DNA from: Catenovulum maritimum
GTDB taxonomy: Bacteria > Pseudomonadota > Gammaproteobacteria > Enterobacterales > Alteromonadaceae
Direction of reading: 5' to 3'
DNA length: 64,000 bases
Assembly (NCBI RefSeq): GCF_001050375.1
Contig: NZ_KQ130493.1
Location: 2,948 to 66,947 of the forward strand
In this document: positions 30,768-38,752 of the stretch, piece after piece
Position numbering within the stretch: the first letter of the stretch is position 1
How the letters are laid out: every line of letters starts with the position of its first letter
Made by a program: the position numbers and the translations under genes
The notes under the pieces: model-generated
Told to the model about the DNA's origin: nothing
Seen by the model: only the letters and a program-made list of their open reading frames with translations
Databases searched by the model: none

Positions 30768-32735
30768 ATGCTGCAAAAAATTCAGGCTTTAATTAAAACA
30801 GGGAATATTCAACAAGCTTGGCATTTATTACAAACCCTCAATCAATCAGAGTTGGGTGAGCAAGCGCTGTATCTTGCTGCTGTGTGCAATCGTTATCTGC
30901 ATAAGTCGGATGTCGCATTGGATTACCTTGAGCAGCTATTAAGATTAAATGCTTGCCATGCTCGGGCTTATCAAGAACAAGGCTATAATTTTTTATTACT
31001 CAAGCAAACTGAAAAAGCACAAGCTGCTTTGTCTAAAGCCGTTAAATTTAACCCAAGTTTAACCAGTGCTTGGCAGAAACTAGCTGAAGTTTATCAATTG
31101 TCAGGGCTTAACAATTTAGCCCATAATGCGCTGGCAAATGCCGAATATTACCAAAATTTACCTCTACACATTCGTAGTGGCTACTCAAAGTTATATGAAG
31201 GTGATATTACTCAGGCGCAGACTTTGTGCCAAACTTTTTTGTCTCAGCAGCCAGACAACCTTGAGGCAATGCGCTTATTAGCTCAAATTGCTAATGCTAA
31301 CCAAGCTTATGATAAAGCAGAATTTTTATTAGAAAGCGCTTTGTTATTACAACCTAATAATGCTTTTTGTCTGTTCGATCTCGCTTTGGTTTTACAGAAT
31401 CGACAAAAATTTAGCCAAGCCTACCAGATTGCCCAAAAACTCGTGAAGCAATCATCGGATAACCTGAGTTTTTTACTTTGCTTAGCGAATCAAGCCGCTT
31501 CAATTAATGAGTTTGAAGAGGCGGAACACTTGTATCAAAAGGTTCTACATAGCTTACCTTTATCGCCTGAAAGAGCGCCAGTGCATATTGCGCTAGGGCA
31601 CTTGTATAAAACATTAGGCCAAGTAGAAAAAGCCCAGATAAATTATCAAACAGCGTATCAATTGGATAATGAATACGCGGATGCTTATTGGAGTTTGGCA
31701 AATTTGAAACGCTACCAATTCAGCCAAGCTGAATTGCAATTGATGCTAGATACACTAGAGCAAAAAGCATTAACTAACACAGATAAATGTTTACTGTCAT
31801 TTGCCTTAGCCAAAGCCTTTGAACTAAAACAAAATTATCAGCGTTCAGCTTGTTTTTACCAAACCGCTAACCACCTTAGATTATCTGAATTAAATTACGA
31901 TAATCAACAACAAGTCGAGAGTCTCAAGCAACAAAAACAGAATTTTCCTAGTACTTTGTTTGTCGAAAATAAGCCAATAAAGCGACAAGAGCAAAGCAGC
32001 GCATCAGCTAAGATAACCCCGATTTTTATTGTTGGCTTACCCAGAGCTGGCAGCACTTTATTAGAGCAAATATTGGCGTCTCATTCGCAAGTACAAGGAA
32101 CAATGGAACTGCCAAATATTATGCAGATTGCCAATGAATTGGAACAAAAGGCGAAAGAGCAAAAACAGAAATTACCGGATTATTTAGCTATCTTGTCTGC
32201 TGAAGAATTTTCCCAGTTAGGTGAGCGTTATATACAAGAAACGCAAATCCATCATAATAACAGGAGTTATTTTATAGATAAAATGCCAAATAATTTTAAG
32301 CACCTAGGTTTGATAAAGCTTATGTTACCTCAGGCTAAGATTATCGATATTCGGCGAAATATAAAAGATGCCTGCATGGCAAATTACAAACAGTATTTTG
32401 CGCAAGGGCAGCTATTTAGTTATAACCTGCAACACTGCGCCAATTTCTACCATGCTTATCAAGATTTAATTCAATATTGGTCTTCAATCATCCACCAAGA
32501 TCTATTGCGAATTCAATATGAACACTTGGTTACTGAACCAGAATCAGTCGTTAACAAAATTTGCCAACTGCTAGAGATTGGATATGAAGCTAACATGCTG
32601 AATTTTTATAAAACTAAACGTGCAGTTAAAACCCCTAGTTCGGAGCAGGTTCGCCAACCTATTTATCAATCCAGTCTTGATAGCTGGAAATTGTTTGCGA
32701 ATTATTTACCTGAGTTAAGGTTAATTAAAGATTAG
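30768..32735 (+). CDS. tetratricopeptide-repeat sulfotransferase
   Basis: A 655-residue two-part protein. Residues 1 to about 380 are helical TPR repeats, with typical units such as ALYLAAVCNRYL and VHIALGHLYKTLGQVEKAQ. Residues 417-650 form a sulfotransferase domain: PIFIVGLPRAGSTLLEQIL (419-435) is the 5'-phosphosulfate loop of PAPS-dependent enzymes, and RRNIKDACMANYKQYFA is the 3'-phosphate-binding region. It would move sulfate from PAPS to an unknown acceptor. No signal peptide is seen. TPR-sulfotransferases recur next to TonB receptors in Alteromonadales-like genomes. The hairpin at 32747-32782 follows directly. Confidence 0.88.
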   Translation: MLQKIQALIKTGNIQQAWHLLQTLNQSELGEQALYLAAVCNRYLHKSDVALDYLEQLLRLNACHARAYQEQGYNFLLLKQTEKAQAALSKAVKFNPSLTSAWQKLAEVYQLSGLNNLAHNALANAEYYQNLPLHIRSGYSKLYEGDITQAQTLCQTFLSQQPDNLEAMRLLAQIANANQAYDKAEFLLESALLLQPNNAFCLFDLALVLQNRQKFSQAYQIAQKLVKQSSDNLSFLLCLANQAASINEFEEAEHLYQKVLHSLPLSPERAPVHIALGHLYKTLGQVEKAQINYQTAYQLDNEYADAYWSLANLKRYQFSQAELQLMLDTLEQKALTNTDKCLLSFALAKAFELKQNYQRSACFYQTANHLRLSELNYDNQQQVESLKQQKQNFPSTLFVENKPIKRQEQSSASAKITPIFIVGLPRAGSTLLEQILASHSQVQGTMELPNIMQIANELEQKAKEQKQKLPDYLAILSAEEFSQLGERYIQETQIHHNNRSYFIDKMPNNFKHLGLIKLMLPQAKIIDIRRNIKDACMANYKQYFAQGQLFSYNLQHCANFYHAYQDLIQYWSSIIHQDLLRIQYEHLVTEPESVVNKICQLLEIGYEANMLNFYKTKRAVKTPSSEQVRQPIYQSSLDSWKLFANYLPELRLIKD

Positions 32736-32803
32736 CGGAAGACTCGAATCGCTCTAAGACAATTTTCAGGCTTAGAGCGATTTAAAATTGGTTTTTTTAA
32801 GCG
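32712..32803 (+). repeat. 92-bp dispersed repeat, copy 1
   Basis: This segment covers the last codons of the sulfotransferase gene and its terminator-like hairpin. A near-identical stretch occurs at 36990-37080 in the same orientation; by eye about 80 of 91 positions match, with one gap. The two copies include a shared block of about 38 bases from AGATTAGCGG to the start of the loop. Nothing in it resembles an IS terminus. Confidence 0.88.
32747..32798 (+). terminator. terminator-like hairpin after the sulfotransferase gene
   Basis: AATCGCTCTAAG (32747-32758) pairs perfectly with CTTAGAGCGATT (32771-32782) around a 12-base loop; a run of seven Ts follows after ten bases (32792-32798). The stem is strong, but the T run is displaced, so termination efficiency is uncertain. 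The AATCGCTCT arm also appears in the hairpin at 55834-55865. Confidence 0.7.
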
Positions 32804-32975
32804 CTCAGTATTAGCTAGCTCTTGCCAACATACCTACATAAACAGTTAGCCCATAGCATGATAGGCATTTCGAGTCCTGCCACTAGTCTCATTAATAATC
32901 TAGGCTTATACCCAAGTAAACCAATTCGTTAATTCAGATAATCGCCATTAGCTAAGCCAAGTCAATGCTATTTAA

Positions 32976-34268
32976 TTAAATAACCTTGCTCGCGTTTACT
33001 CGCCTATTCAGAAATTTTCTGAATTTTGCTTGATTGCGCATAAAAGCATTTGGATAAATTTTCTGTAGAATATCAAGCATGGTCAAAGCTTGCTGATACT
33101 GCTTTAAGCCTGAATAACAAGTTGCTTTGGCAAAAACCACTTTCTCTGAAGCCCTACCCAAATATATGCTCAATTGCGCCTGTGACAAACACGGCTCAAA
33201 TTGCTTTTGTTTGTGCAACGCTCTTATATTTTTATAATATTCAGCGTCTTTCAATATTTCGCTATATCTAGGTTGAAAGTCTTCTGCGTTTTGCGCTGTG
33301 TTTACTGTGCCTTCACTCGGTAAAAAGGCATCGTAATATCCTGGTGTAAATAATGGCTCTTTTGTATCAGTATTGATCTCATATTTATTGAAATTCTCAA
33401 TTACTTCCGGCAAAGCCCATGAAGCATTTATGCTTAGGTAATTTAAAAAAAGATCACGTTGCACCTGTTTACCACCCCACCTTGTATACAAGGAAGACGC
33501 ATACGTTTTAATTAAATGTCGGCTGTTTGGATATTTTTCAGCCGCACCATAAAACCAGTTATGACTTAAATACCAAGTGTTAAGTTTTGAAGTTTTGTTG
33601 ATTATTTGCAACATAACTAGGTTTTGGTCGTTTTCAGCTAGCACACTAAAAGCATCATTTCTGGCCATAGTGTTTAAATGCCGCGTGGTATTTAAGTTGC
33701 CCACTTTTGTTTTATAAACATAGCTATGCCCACGAATTAACCATGCAAAGCTGTGCAAATAAGTAGCTCTGGCAATAAGCGAATAAGGTTTAGAATGCGC
33801 CACCCATTTATTTAAATGTTCAAGGTCTTGCTCGTAAGCTAAGTTAAAACTGGCATACGCGGCAAAAAGCGTTTCTTCATTTTCTAGTGTTTGATTGGTT
33901 TCATACTGCTGTTGTAATTGAGCTAGTTCAGCATTGAGTTCGTCAAATTGGTGATTCCTCAATTTGCTAATCAAACCTATGGTGTTTTGTGTCGCTTCAT
34001 CGTAATCAGCAACATTCAGTTGCTCAACATGCTGGTATCTTTGCAGTGGAAATTGTTCGCGAATTACTTTGTGATGATAATCTGTTAAGGATAAGTCTGT
34101 TTTAATTTTGTTGGGTATCGCAAGCTCTGCAAAAGGTTCGTTTTGTGCTTTTACATACCTAGCTTTAAAGGATTCAAGTTTGCTAGCAGACGAATTTGAT
34201 TGTGTCGTTTGGCAAGCCATAAGCACTGCGCCCAATGCGAGCACAGATGCAAGTTGGAATAATTTCAT
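32976..34268 (-). CDS. hypothetical lipoprotein with helical repeats
   Basis: A 430-residue protein with a lipobox (ALGAVLMAC, Cys19), so it should be a lipoprotein, perhaps of the outer membrane. The rest is predicted helical and tetratricopeptide-like, especially at the C-terminus (CLSQAQLSIYLGRASEKVVFAKATCYSGLKQYQQALTMLDIL region, about 365-410). I do not recognise a family. It converges with the sulfotransferase gene over 240 bp and is followed on its own strand by nothing co-directional nearby; the binding-protein-like gene upstream (34392-35216) is on the same strand 123 bases away, and the two may be one unit. Confidence 0.75.
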   Translation of the reverse strand: MKLFQLASVLALGAVLMACQTTQSNSSASKLESFKARYVKAQNEPFAELAIPNKIKTDLSLTDYHHKVIREQFPLQRYQHVEQLNVADYDEATQNTIGLISKLRNHQFDELNAELAQLQQQYETNQTLENEETLFAAYASFNLAYEQDLEHLNKWVAHSKPYSLIARATYLHSFAWLIRGHSYVYKTKVGNLNTTRHLNTMARNDAFSVLAENDQNLVMLQIINKTSKLNTWYLSHNWFYGAAEKYPNSRHLIKTYASSLYTRWGGKQVQRDLFLNYLSINASWALPEVIENFNKYEINTDTKEPLFTPGYYDAFLPSEGTVNTAQNAEDFQPRYSEILKDAEYYKNIRALHKQKQFEPCLSQAQLSIYLGRASEKVVFAKATCYSGLKQYQQALTMLDILQKIYPNAFMRNQAKFRKFLNRRVNASKVI

Positions 34269-34391
34269 TATCTCTCCATGATTATTATGGGGGGCTGCTA
34301 AATAACTTGAACCTTTGGGATCAAATTAGCTAACGCATTGTAATTAAAAATAAATACTCTTTAGGGTGCAAGTCGCTATCCAGAGTCTAGG

Positions 34392-35216
34392 TTATATACT
34401 AGCCGTTACATCAAATATCCTTTGATTTTGATTCTTCATATAAACTTCCGCCGATTTGTATTCACTGCTCTGTTTTAACAGGGCATCAAAGTCGCCAGAC
34501 TCGATCGCTTTTAACAGGGCTGTTTCAACTATATTGGCCAGTTTAACATTGTCTTTTTTAACGTAAAAATAGCTGGTAAGCGGTAATTTGAGCAATACAT
34601 TTGGGTGTACAACTACATTGGTAATATTGTCTCGAGTTGACCATTTATCAACCACTTTTTGCGCTTTAAAAATAGGAGCTAAATAGTAGTCGAAACGACC
34701 ACCATCTAGCATGTGGGCAAAATTACCACGTAATGTGGACACAGCGTTGAATGAATTAGCTTCAAGAATTCCTCGTGTGACCGATGCTTTTTGTACACCA
34801 GCTTTGTATGCCTTTAATTGCTTAATATCTGTGAGTGTATTGAATCGATTTACGTCTGATTTACGAACAATTAAACCTGTCACTCCGAGTACATCTTGAT
34901 CAAGCGGTATGGTTACTGCCTTCATTTCTTGTTCAAGTTCATCACTTTTTGGTGCCCAAATCAGGTCTAGATTGCCAACATCTATCATACTAATTTGCTG
35001 ACGGCGGTTTCCCACCTTTATTTCTATCAGGTTAATATTATGCTCAGGCGCATGTTTAGCCACTATTTTTAATAGTTCCACTTTATGAAAATGCGCAGAG
35101 TCTGAAACTTTCGGAATCCTAATATCTAATGCAAAGCTTTTACTCGCCAAAATAGTTGCAGTAACTAAAGCAGTGACTTTTAACAATTTTACTAAAACAT
35201 TAGGACATTTCATCAC
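34392..35216 (-). CDS. periplasmic binding-protein-like (type 2 fold), hypothetical
   Basis: A 274-residue protein with a signal peptide (to about residue 29, SFA-L). The mature sequence follows the type 2 periplasmic-binding-protein pattern: LDIRIPKVSDSAHF start, GNLDLIWAPKSDELEQEM, LGVTGLIVRKSDVNRFNTLTDIKQLKAYKAGVQ, and a late LLKAIESGDFDALLKQSSE. This is like family-3 solute-binding domains that work as orphan receptors. No ABC permease is nearby. Start could be either of two adjacent ATGs. Its upstream region holds two 20-bp direct repeats (35261-35300). The ligand is unknown. Confidence 0.7.
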   Translation of the reverse strand: MMKCPNVLVKLLKVTALVTATILASKSFALDIRIPKVSDSAHFHKVELLKIVAKHAPEHNINLIEIKVGNRRQQISMIDVGNLDLIWAPKSDELEQEMKAVTIPLDQDVLGVTGLIVRKSDVNRFNTLTDIKQLKAYKAGVQKASVTRGILEANSFNAVSTLRGNFAHMLDGGRFDYYLAPIFKAQKVVDKWSTRDNITNVVVHPNVLLKLPLTSYFYVKKDNVKLANIVETALLKAIESGDFDALLKQSSEYKSAEVYMKNQNQRIFDVTASI

Positions 35217-35260
35217 TAAACCCTTACCTGTATTTCATTAATCACATTGAATCATGATTT

Positions 35261-35300
35261 GTTATATTAAATCACAATCAGTTATATTAAATCATAATAA
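35261..35300. repeat. two tandem 20-bp direct repeats upstream of binding-protein gene
   Basis: GTTATATTAAATCACAATCA (35261-35280) is followed directly by GTTATATTAAATCATAATAA (35281-35300); 18 of 20 positions match. The pair lies 45-84 bases upstream of the 35216 start on the minus strand, where promoter or operator elements are expected. It could be a regulator site. Confidence 0.75.
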
Positions 35301-35990
35301 GTCTCTATAGATAAAATGGCAACACAAAATTAAAACATTTTAGTAACAAATGAGTGGGTTTGATACAAGCACTGTTATAAGTAATATGAATTAATACATT
35401 ACAGACACTTAGTTCTAGATGTTAAACAGCAAAGTAACGCATTAACTGAATGTGCACTGCCGCTCTGAATGATTGTGCTCTGGCCTGCTGTCAACGAGCT
35501 TAAAAATGCCGGTAATAAGCTGCTATTTTAGCCACGAGAGATAAATGGTGAGAATGGAATCGGGTATCCCATAGTTTATTATTCATATGTGTCAATATAC
35601 CCACAACAAAAGCGTTAAAACATTAGCCCTACTTATTACTTTACAGTAAAAATGACTAATATTTATTCGAGAAGGTTTTGCAGTTATTCAAAATATGTTT
35701 GGTAAGCCCTAAATGTTTAGAAGAAGCTGCGGAGGCCGTTTATAAAAACTTGGATGGACAGCTTTAAGCTTACAGCCAAATGTAGAGTTCTAGATTTAGT
35801 TAACTAAAACTTGTAAATTAAACGGCCGTACTTCAATTATCTCTCAAAGGGTATGTAAATTCAAAAGTTCTTAAATACACAAGCAAAATCAACTAGTGAC
35901 GAGCAATCTTGTGTCAAATCTTTTTACAGCACGATTATATTCAAACCACAAAAACCACACAACAAACTGAAATAATTAAGATTTTAAATA

Positions 35991-36007
35991 TTGGTGCGTT
36001 TTTTGCT
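35991..36007 (+). promoter_or_regulatory. sigma-54-like promoter of the PEP-CTERM gene
   Basis: TTGGTGCG-TTTT-TTGCT fits the RpoN consensus TTGGCACG-N4-TTGCT at all but two positions, with exactly ten bases between the invariant GG (35993-35994) and GC (36005-36006). It lies about 85 bases before the PEP-CTERM start. PEP-CTERM/exosortase systems are often tied to the PrsK/PrsR sigma-54 regulators, which makes the match meaningful. Confidence 0.65.
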
Positions 36008-36024
36008 TTTTTTTGCATTAAAGA

Positions 36025-36044
36025 GTTAAAATTATAATTTTAAC
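36025..36044. promoter_or_regulatory. perfect 20-bp AT-rich palindrome in the PEP-CTERM leader
   Basis: A perfect palindrome (arms GTTAAAATTA and TAATTTTAAC with no loop) that would lie just downstream of the predicted sigma-54 start site and 45 bases before the ATG. It also contains a TATAAT, so an alternative sigma-70 promoter or a repressor operator is possible. Confidence 0.6.
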
Positions 36045-36089
36045 AATTACCTGCCACAATTTATGAAAAGGTATTAAAAGGAAACCAAA

Positions 36090-36743
36090 ATGAAGAATAT
36101 ACTATTAAAAGGCTTTTTTACCAGTGTTGTTTTTGTCGTTAGTGGACTAGCTAATGCTGGTTTAATCACAGAAAACTTCGACGATGGAGAAGCTCAAGGT
36201 TGGACGTTGACAGGCCTATGGCATGTAACAGGTAATAATCCAAATGGCACTGCTGGCGCACTAGGCTATGTCCAAGGAGAAACAACAGGCACAACATTAA
36301 ACGGTAACTTTAACACTGGTGGTAGTAATAGCGGTACGGCTACAACTGGTTTATTCCAATGTTTAGATGCAAATGCTATTGGTTGTAGCGTCAATTTTGA
36401 TAGCTTAGATAGTGCAGAAACAGGCACTTGGGACCAGTTAGACGTTTACCTTTTACATGGTGGTGCACAAACCCTTATCTTAGATAACAATGGCGGTTCT
36501 GCTTTTAACGATAGCATCTACCGCACATCAAGCTTCGATTTATCAAACTTACTAGGTAATGATGAGCAATTTCAATTGCGCTTCTCTTTCGCCACCTTAG
36601 ATGGTCTTTTCAACGACTATACTGGCCCAAGAATAGATAATTTTGTCGTCAATACAGGAGTTGAGGTGCCAGAGCCATCTACTTTAGCGATATTTGCTCT
36701 AAGCTTAGTCGGTTTAGTGGCTCGCAGAAGAAAAAAAGCCTAA
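36090..36743 (+). CDS. PEP-CTERM sorting domain protein
   Basis: A 217-residue exported protein. Signal peptide about 1-23 (SGLANA-G). The mature part is small, low in charge and rich in Gly, Asn and Thr, with a beta-sandwich-like pattern (ENFDDGEAQGWTLTGLWHVTGN). The C-terminus VPEPSTLAIFALSLVGLVARRRKKA is a textbook PEP-CTERM tail: PEP motif, one hydrophobic helix, arginine cluster. Such proteins are processed by exosortase and go to the cell surface or matrix. No exosortase or EPS gene is in this window. A good AAAAGGA ribosome site precedes the ATG; the gene is alone, between a sigma-54-like promoter and a terminator. Confidence 0.93.
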   Translation: MKNILLKGFFTSVVFVVSGLANAGLITENFDDGEAQGWTLTGLWHVTGNNPNGTAGALGYVQGETTGTTLNGNFNTGGSNSGTATTGLFQCLDANAIGCSVNFDSLDSAETGTWDQLDVYLLHGGAQTLILDNNGGSAFNDSIYRTSSFDLSNLLGNDEQFQLRFSFATLDGLFNDYTGPRIDNFVVNTGVEVPEPSTLAIFALSLVGLVARRRKKA

Positions 36744-36763
36744 TCTATATTTTTTGACATTTG

Positions 36764-36789
36764 AAAGCACCGTTAACGGTGCTTTTTTT
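36764..36789 (+). terminator. intrinsic terminator after the PEP-CTERM gene
   Basis: AAAGCACCG (36764-36772) pairs with CGGTGCTTT (36777-36785) around a TTAA loop, and the T run continues to 36789. A clear rho-independent terminator 20 bases after the stop. Confidence 0.95.
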
Positions 36790-36818
36790 GCTTATGCAAT
36801 ACCCTTTTAAAGTAACAA

Positions 36819-36961
36819 TCATAGATGACAACGAATAGTTTCCTGATCTTTCTTACTCATGCCCTTCACCACCAGTAAAAACGAATTATCAATCATGCGC
36901 TCTATTTCCCCTTGTGGAATTGAGCCATCAAGAATCACCGTGTTCCAGTGTTTTTTAATAT
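36819..36961 (-). pseudogene. 3' remnant of a MmcQ/YjbR family gene
   Basis: On the minus strand an open stretch reads KKHWNTVILDGSIPQGE, then IERMIDNSFLLVVKGMSKK, then DQETIRCHL and a stop at 36819-36821. This is the C-terminal part of the MmcQ/YjbR (DUF419, CyaY-like fold) family, whose members contain the same KHWNTV-x-LDGS-x-P and I-x-x-SY-x-LVV segments. An in-frame stop lies four codons before the first His-Trp, and the roughly 70 N-terminal residues are missing. The break is within about 30 bases of the dispersed repeat at 36990-37080. Confidence 0.8.
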
Positions 36962-36989
36962 TTTAGGTGCCTGTCTGTTCTGTCATGTT

Positions 36990-37080
36990 GAGTTAAATCT
37001 AATTAAGATTAGCGGAAGACTCGAATCGCTCTAAGACAATTATCAGGCATAGGGCGGTTTAAAATTGGTTGATTAAAGCG
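36990..37080 (+). repeat. 92-bp dispersed repeat, copy 2
   Basis: The second copy of the segment at 32712-32803. It starts at GAGTTAA, matching the 3' end of the sulfotransferase gene, and continues through a degenerate version of the hairpin (several A-to-G changes keep G-U pairs). Its end overlaps the last codons of the LamG anti-sigma gene (stop at 37073-37075, minus strand). It lies between the MmcQ remnant and that gene, so it marks a rearrangement joint. Confidence 0.88.
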
Positions 37081-38752
37081 GCAATCCCGTTATTGGATCG
37101 AGCGATATACTGGTGTAACTCGGCAGTTCAATTTCGAGTTTACTTGGTAAACGCGTAGCGCTCGGCTTTAATCCGAAATAATTACGATTGTTTAAAAAGA
37201 ATTGGTAATGTTGATCGATTATAAAAGGGGACAAAGCAAAATCATAAAAAGCAACTTCATCTATTATTCCATAAAAAGCTTCGCCACTATGGTCGATCGC
37301 GTTTGGCGAATTACCTATATTAGCCATACCTGAGCCGCCACTTAACATTTTTGAACCAGCAGGATATTGGTAATGAGCTAACATTTTACCATCTAGGTAA
37401 ATCGCTTTAAGTCCTGTTCTAACGTCATAGGTGGCCACGACATGATGAGGCTTACCGTCTTTAAGTTCCTCTAATGTGGGTCGGTTTTCTTTACCATCTA
37501 GTGGTAATTTTAATTCGTGATAGCCTTGGCCAACTAAATATAGCCCAAAACTGAGAGACTCTTTAAAGTCGCCCATAGGACGTAAATACTCTTTGCCTTT
37601 GTCGTTCTGAAAGCTCAGTAACAATCGGTGATCTTTGTCAGTTTGATCTTTGCGGAAGATCTCATCTAATTCACCAAAACGTTGGTCTCGCACAGTGCCC
37701 TCTGTACTACCTGTGTATTCTGGAACGATAAGCGCTTCTATTGTGACACCGTCAGTAACAGAAAAGGAGCCAGTTGCAGGTGCTGTACCGCCGCCACTGC
37801 CGACATTTATTCTTGCATCAGCCGAATTATCAAAAAAGAATGCACCTTCGCCAATTAAGCCTTTGACTCGAGTCGCGCCTTTGCTAGGTATACCTGTTGC
37901 ATTTCCGGCAAAATCAACCGCTCGATCACTTTTACTATCGAATGGCCAGTAATGTTTAGGGCGCCAGCGTTTAGGTATTAATCTGGCAGATTTCGACGTT
38001 GTAATTAGAGGTGATTCTGAAGATAAGTCGACTTTGAGTGCACCACCTTCCGAGGACACCTTAAAGTGCTCACCCGAGATGAAAATGTTTTTTCCAGAGG
38101 CCTCTTCTATCTTGAGCTGACCTTGTTTCAAACTAATTTCGGTCGCGTTATAAAATTTAAGCAGGGTTTGTTCACTTAACACGATCTTGTCGCCTGAGTT
38201 TAATTCAACCTCGACAGTTTGATCACATAGATATTCCCCTAGATAAAATAGCTGGCCTTCTATTTTACCAACACCATTAATATGTAATCTGCCCGAAATA
38301 ACTTTTCCAAGCGGTGTTTCATCATTCGTATTGGTTGTATTTATTAAAAAATATGCAGCGAATGCTATCAATAATAGGCTAGCGATTAAGCCAAGCCATT
38401 TCAAAAGCTTGGGCTTGTTCTGCTCTGGTGCTTGATGATTCTCGGCGGCTGACTGGGTTTGGTTTATCAACGGAGGCTGATTAATACTGGGCATTTGTGC
38501 TGTGGCGTGAGCCGAAACAGGACGAATAACAACTTCATCTACTTGCATACGTCTGCGGATGACTTCCATATTTGGAATATGATCTGCCTGCATTTGCACG
38601 TGAGTTTCTACGTATTGTTGATAAAAACGTTGCGCTTCTGGATTTCCCAGTAATAGCTGTTCTAATTGCTTGACCTGCTCTGGGGTAACCTCTTGATCAC
38701 AAACTGCATCTGCAATTTGTTTTATGTCTTCAAATTTGTCGGTTCGGTTCAA
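37073..38752 (-). CDS. FecR/LamG anti-sigma-like membrane protein
   Basis: A 559-residue single-pass protein. The N-terminal cytoplasmic part (about 1-115) begins with an anti-sigma-like helical segment (IADAVCDQEVTPEQVKQLEQLLLGNPEAQRFYQQYV). One membrane helix lies at about 117-138. Outside the membrane come a FecR-like beta domain (about 150-255) and a LamG/concanavalin-like domain (about 267-515: HYWPFDS, GITIEALIVPEYTG-like text, HHVVATYDVRTGLKAIYLDG, ANIGNSPNA, FYGIIDEVAFYDFALS). Its start overlaps the stop of the ECF sigma gene by 4 bases, so the pair is translationally coupled. Such sigma/FecR-LamG pairs are typical of Planctomycetes and Verrucomicrobia. The LamG domain suggests polysaccharide sensing; this is inference. 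Confidence 0.85.
   Translation of the reverse strand: MNRTDKFEDIKQIADAVCDQEVTPEQVKQLEQLLLGNPEAQRFYQQYVETHVQMQADHIPNMEVIRRRMQVDEVVIRPVSAHATAQMPSINQPPLINQTQSAAENHQAPEQNKPKLLKWLGLIASLLLIAFAAYFLINTTNTNDETPLGKVISGRLHINGVGKIEGQLFYLGEYLCDQTVEVELNSGDKIVLSEQTLLKFYNATEISLKQGQLKIEEASGKNIFISGEHFKVSSEGGALKVDLSSESPLITTSKSARLIPKRWRPKHYWPFDSKSDRAVDFAGNATGIPSKGATRVKGLIGEGAFFFDNSADARINVGSGGGTAPATGSFSVTDGVTIEALIVPEYTGSTEGTVRDQRFGELDEIFRKDQTDKDHRLLLSFQNDKGKEYLRPMGDFKESLSFGLYLVGQGYHELKLPLDGKENRPTLEELKDGKPHHVVATYDVRTGLKAIYLDGKMLAHYQYPAGSKMLSGGSGMANIGNSPNAIDHSGEAFYGIIDEVAFYDFALSPFIIDQHYQFFLNNRNYFGLKPSATRLPSKLEIELPSYTSISLDPITGLPL

Larger units (their letters stand above)
35217..36089. other. long intergenic region, possibly with decayed coding sequence
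   Basis: An 873-bp gap between a leftward binding-protein gene and the rightward PEP-CTERM gene. It contains the two 20-bp repeats at 35261-35300, a sigma-54-like promoter at 35991-36007 and a palindrome at 36025-36044, all listed separately. Between 35480 and 35540 a short open stretch (about 20 codons, then a stop) and coding-like text near 35700-35770 could be gene remnants, but I recognise no family. Confidence 0.5.

Noticed and set aside
35480-35540. Short coding-like stretch in the long gap
   Set aside because: Only about 20 codons between stops, with no recognisable family; too little to call a pseudogene.
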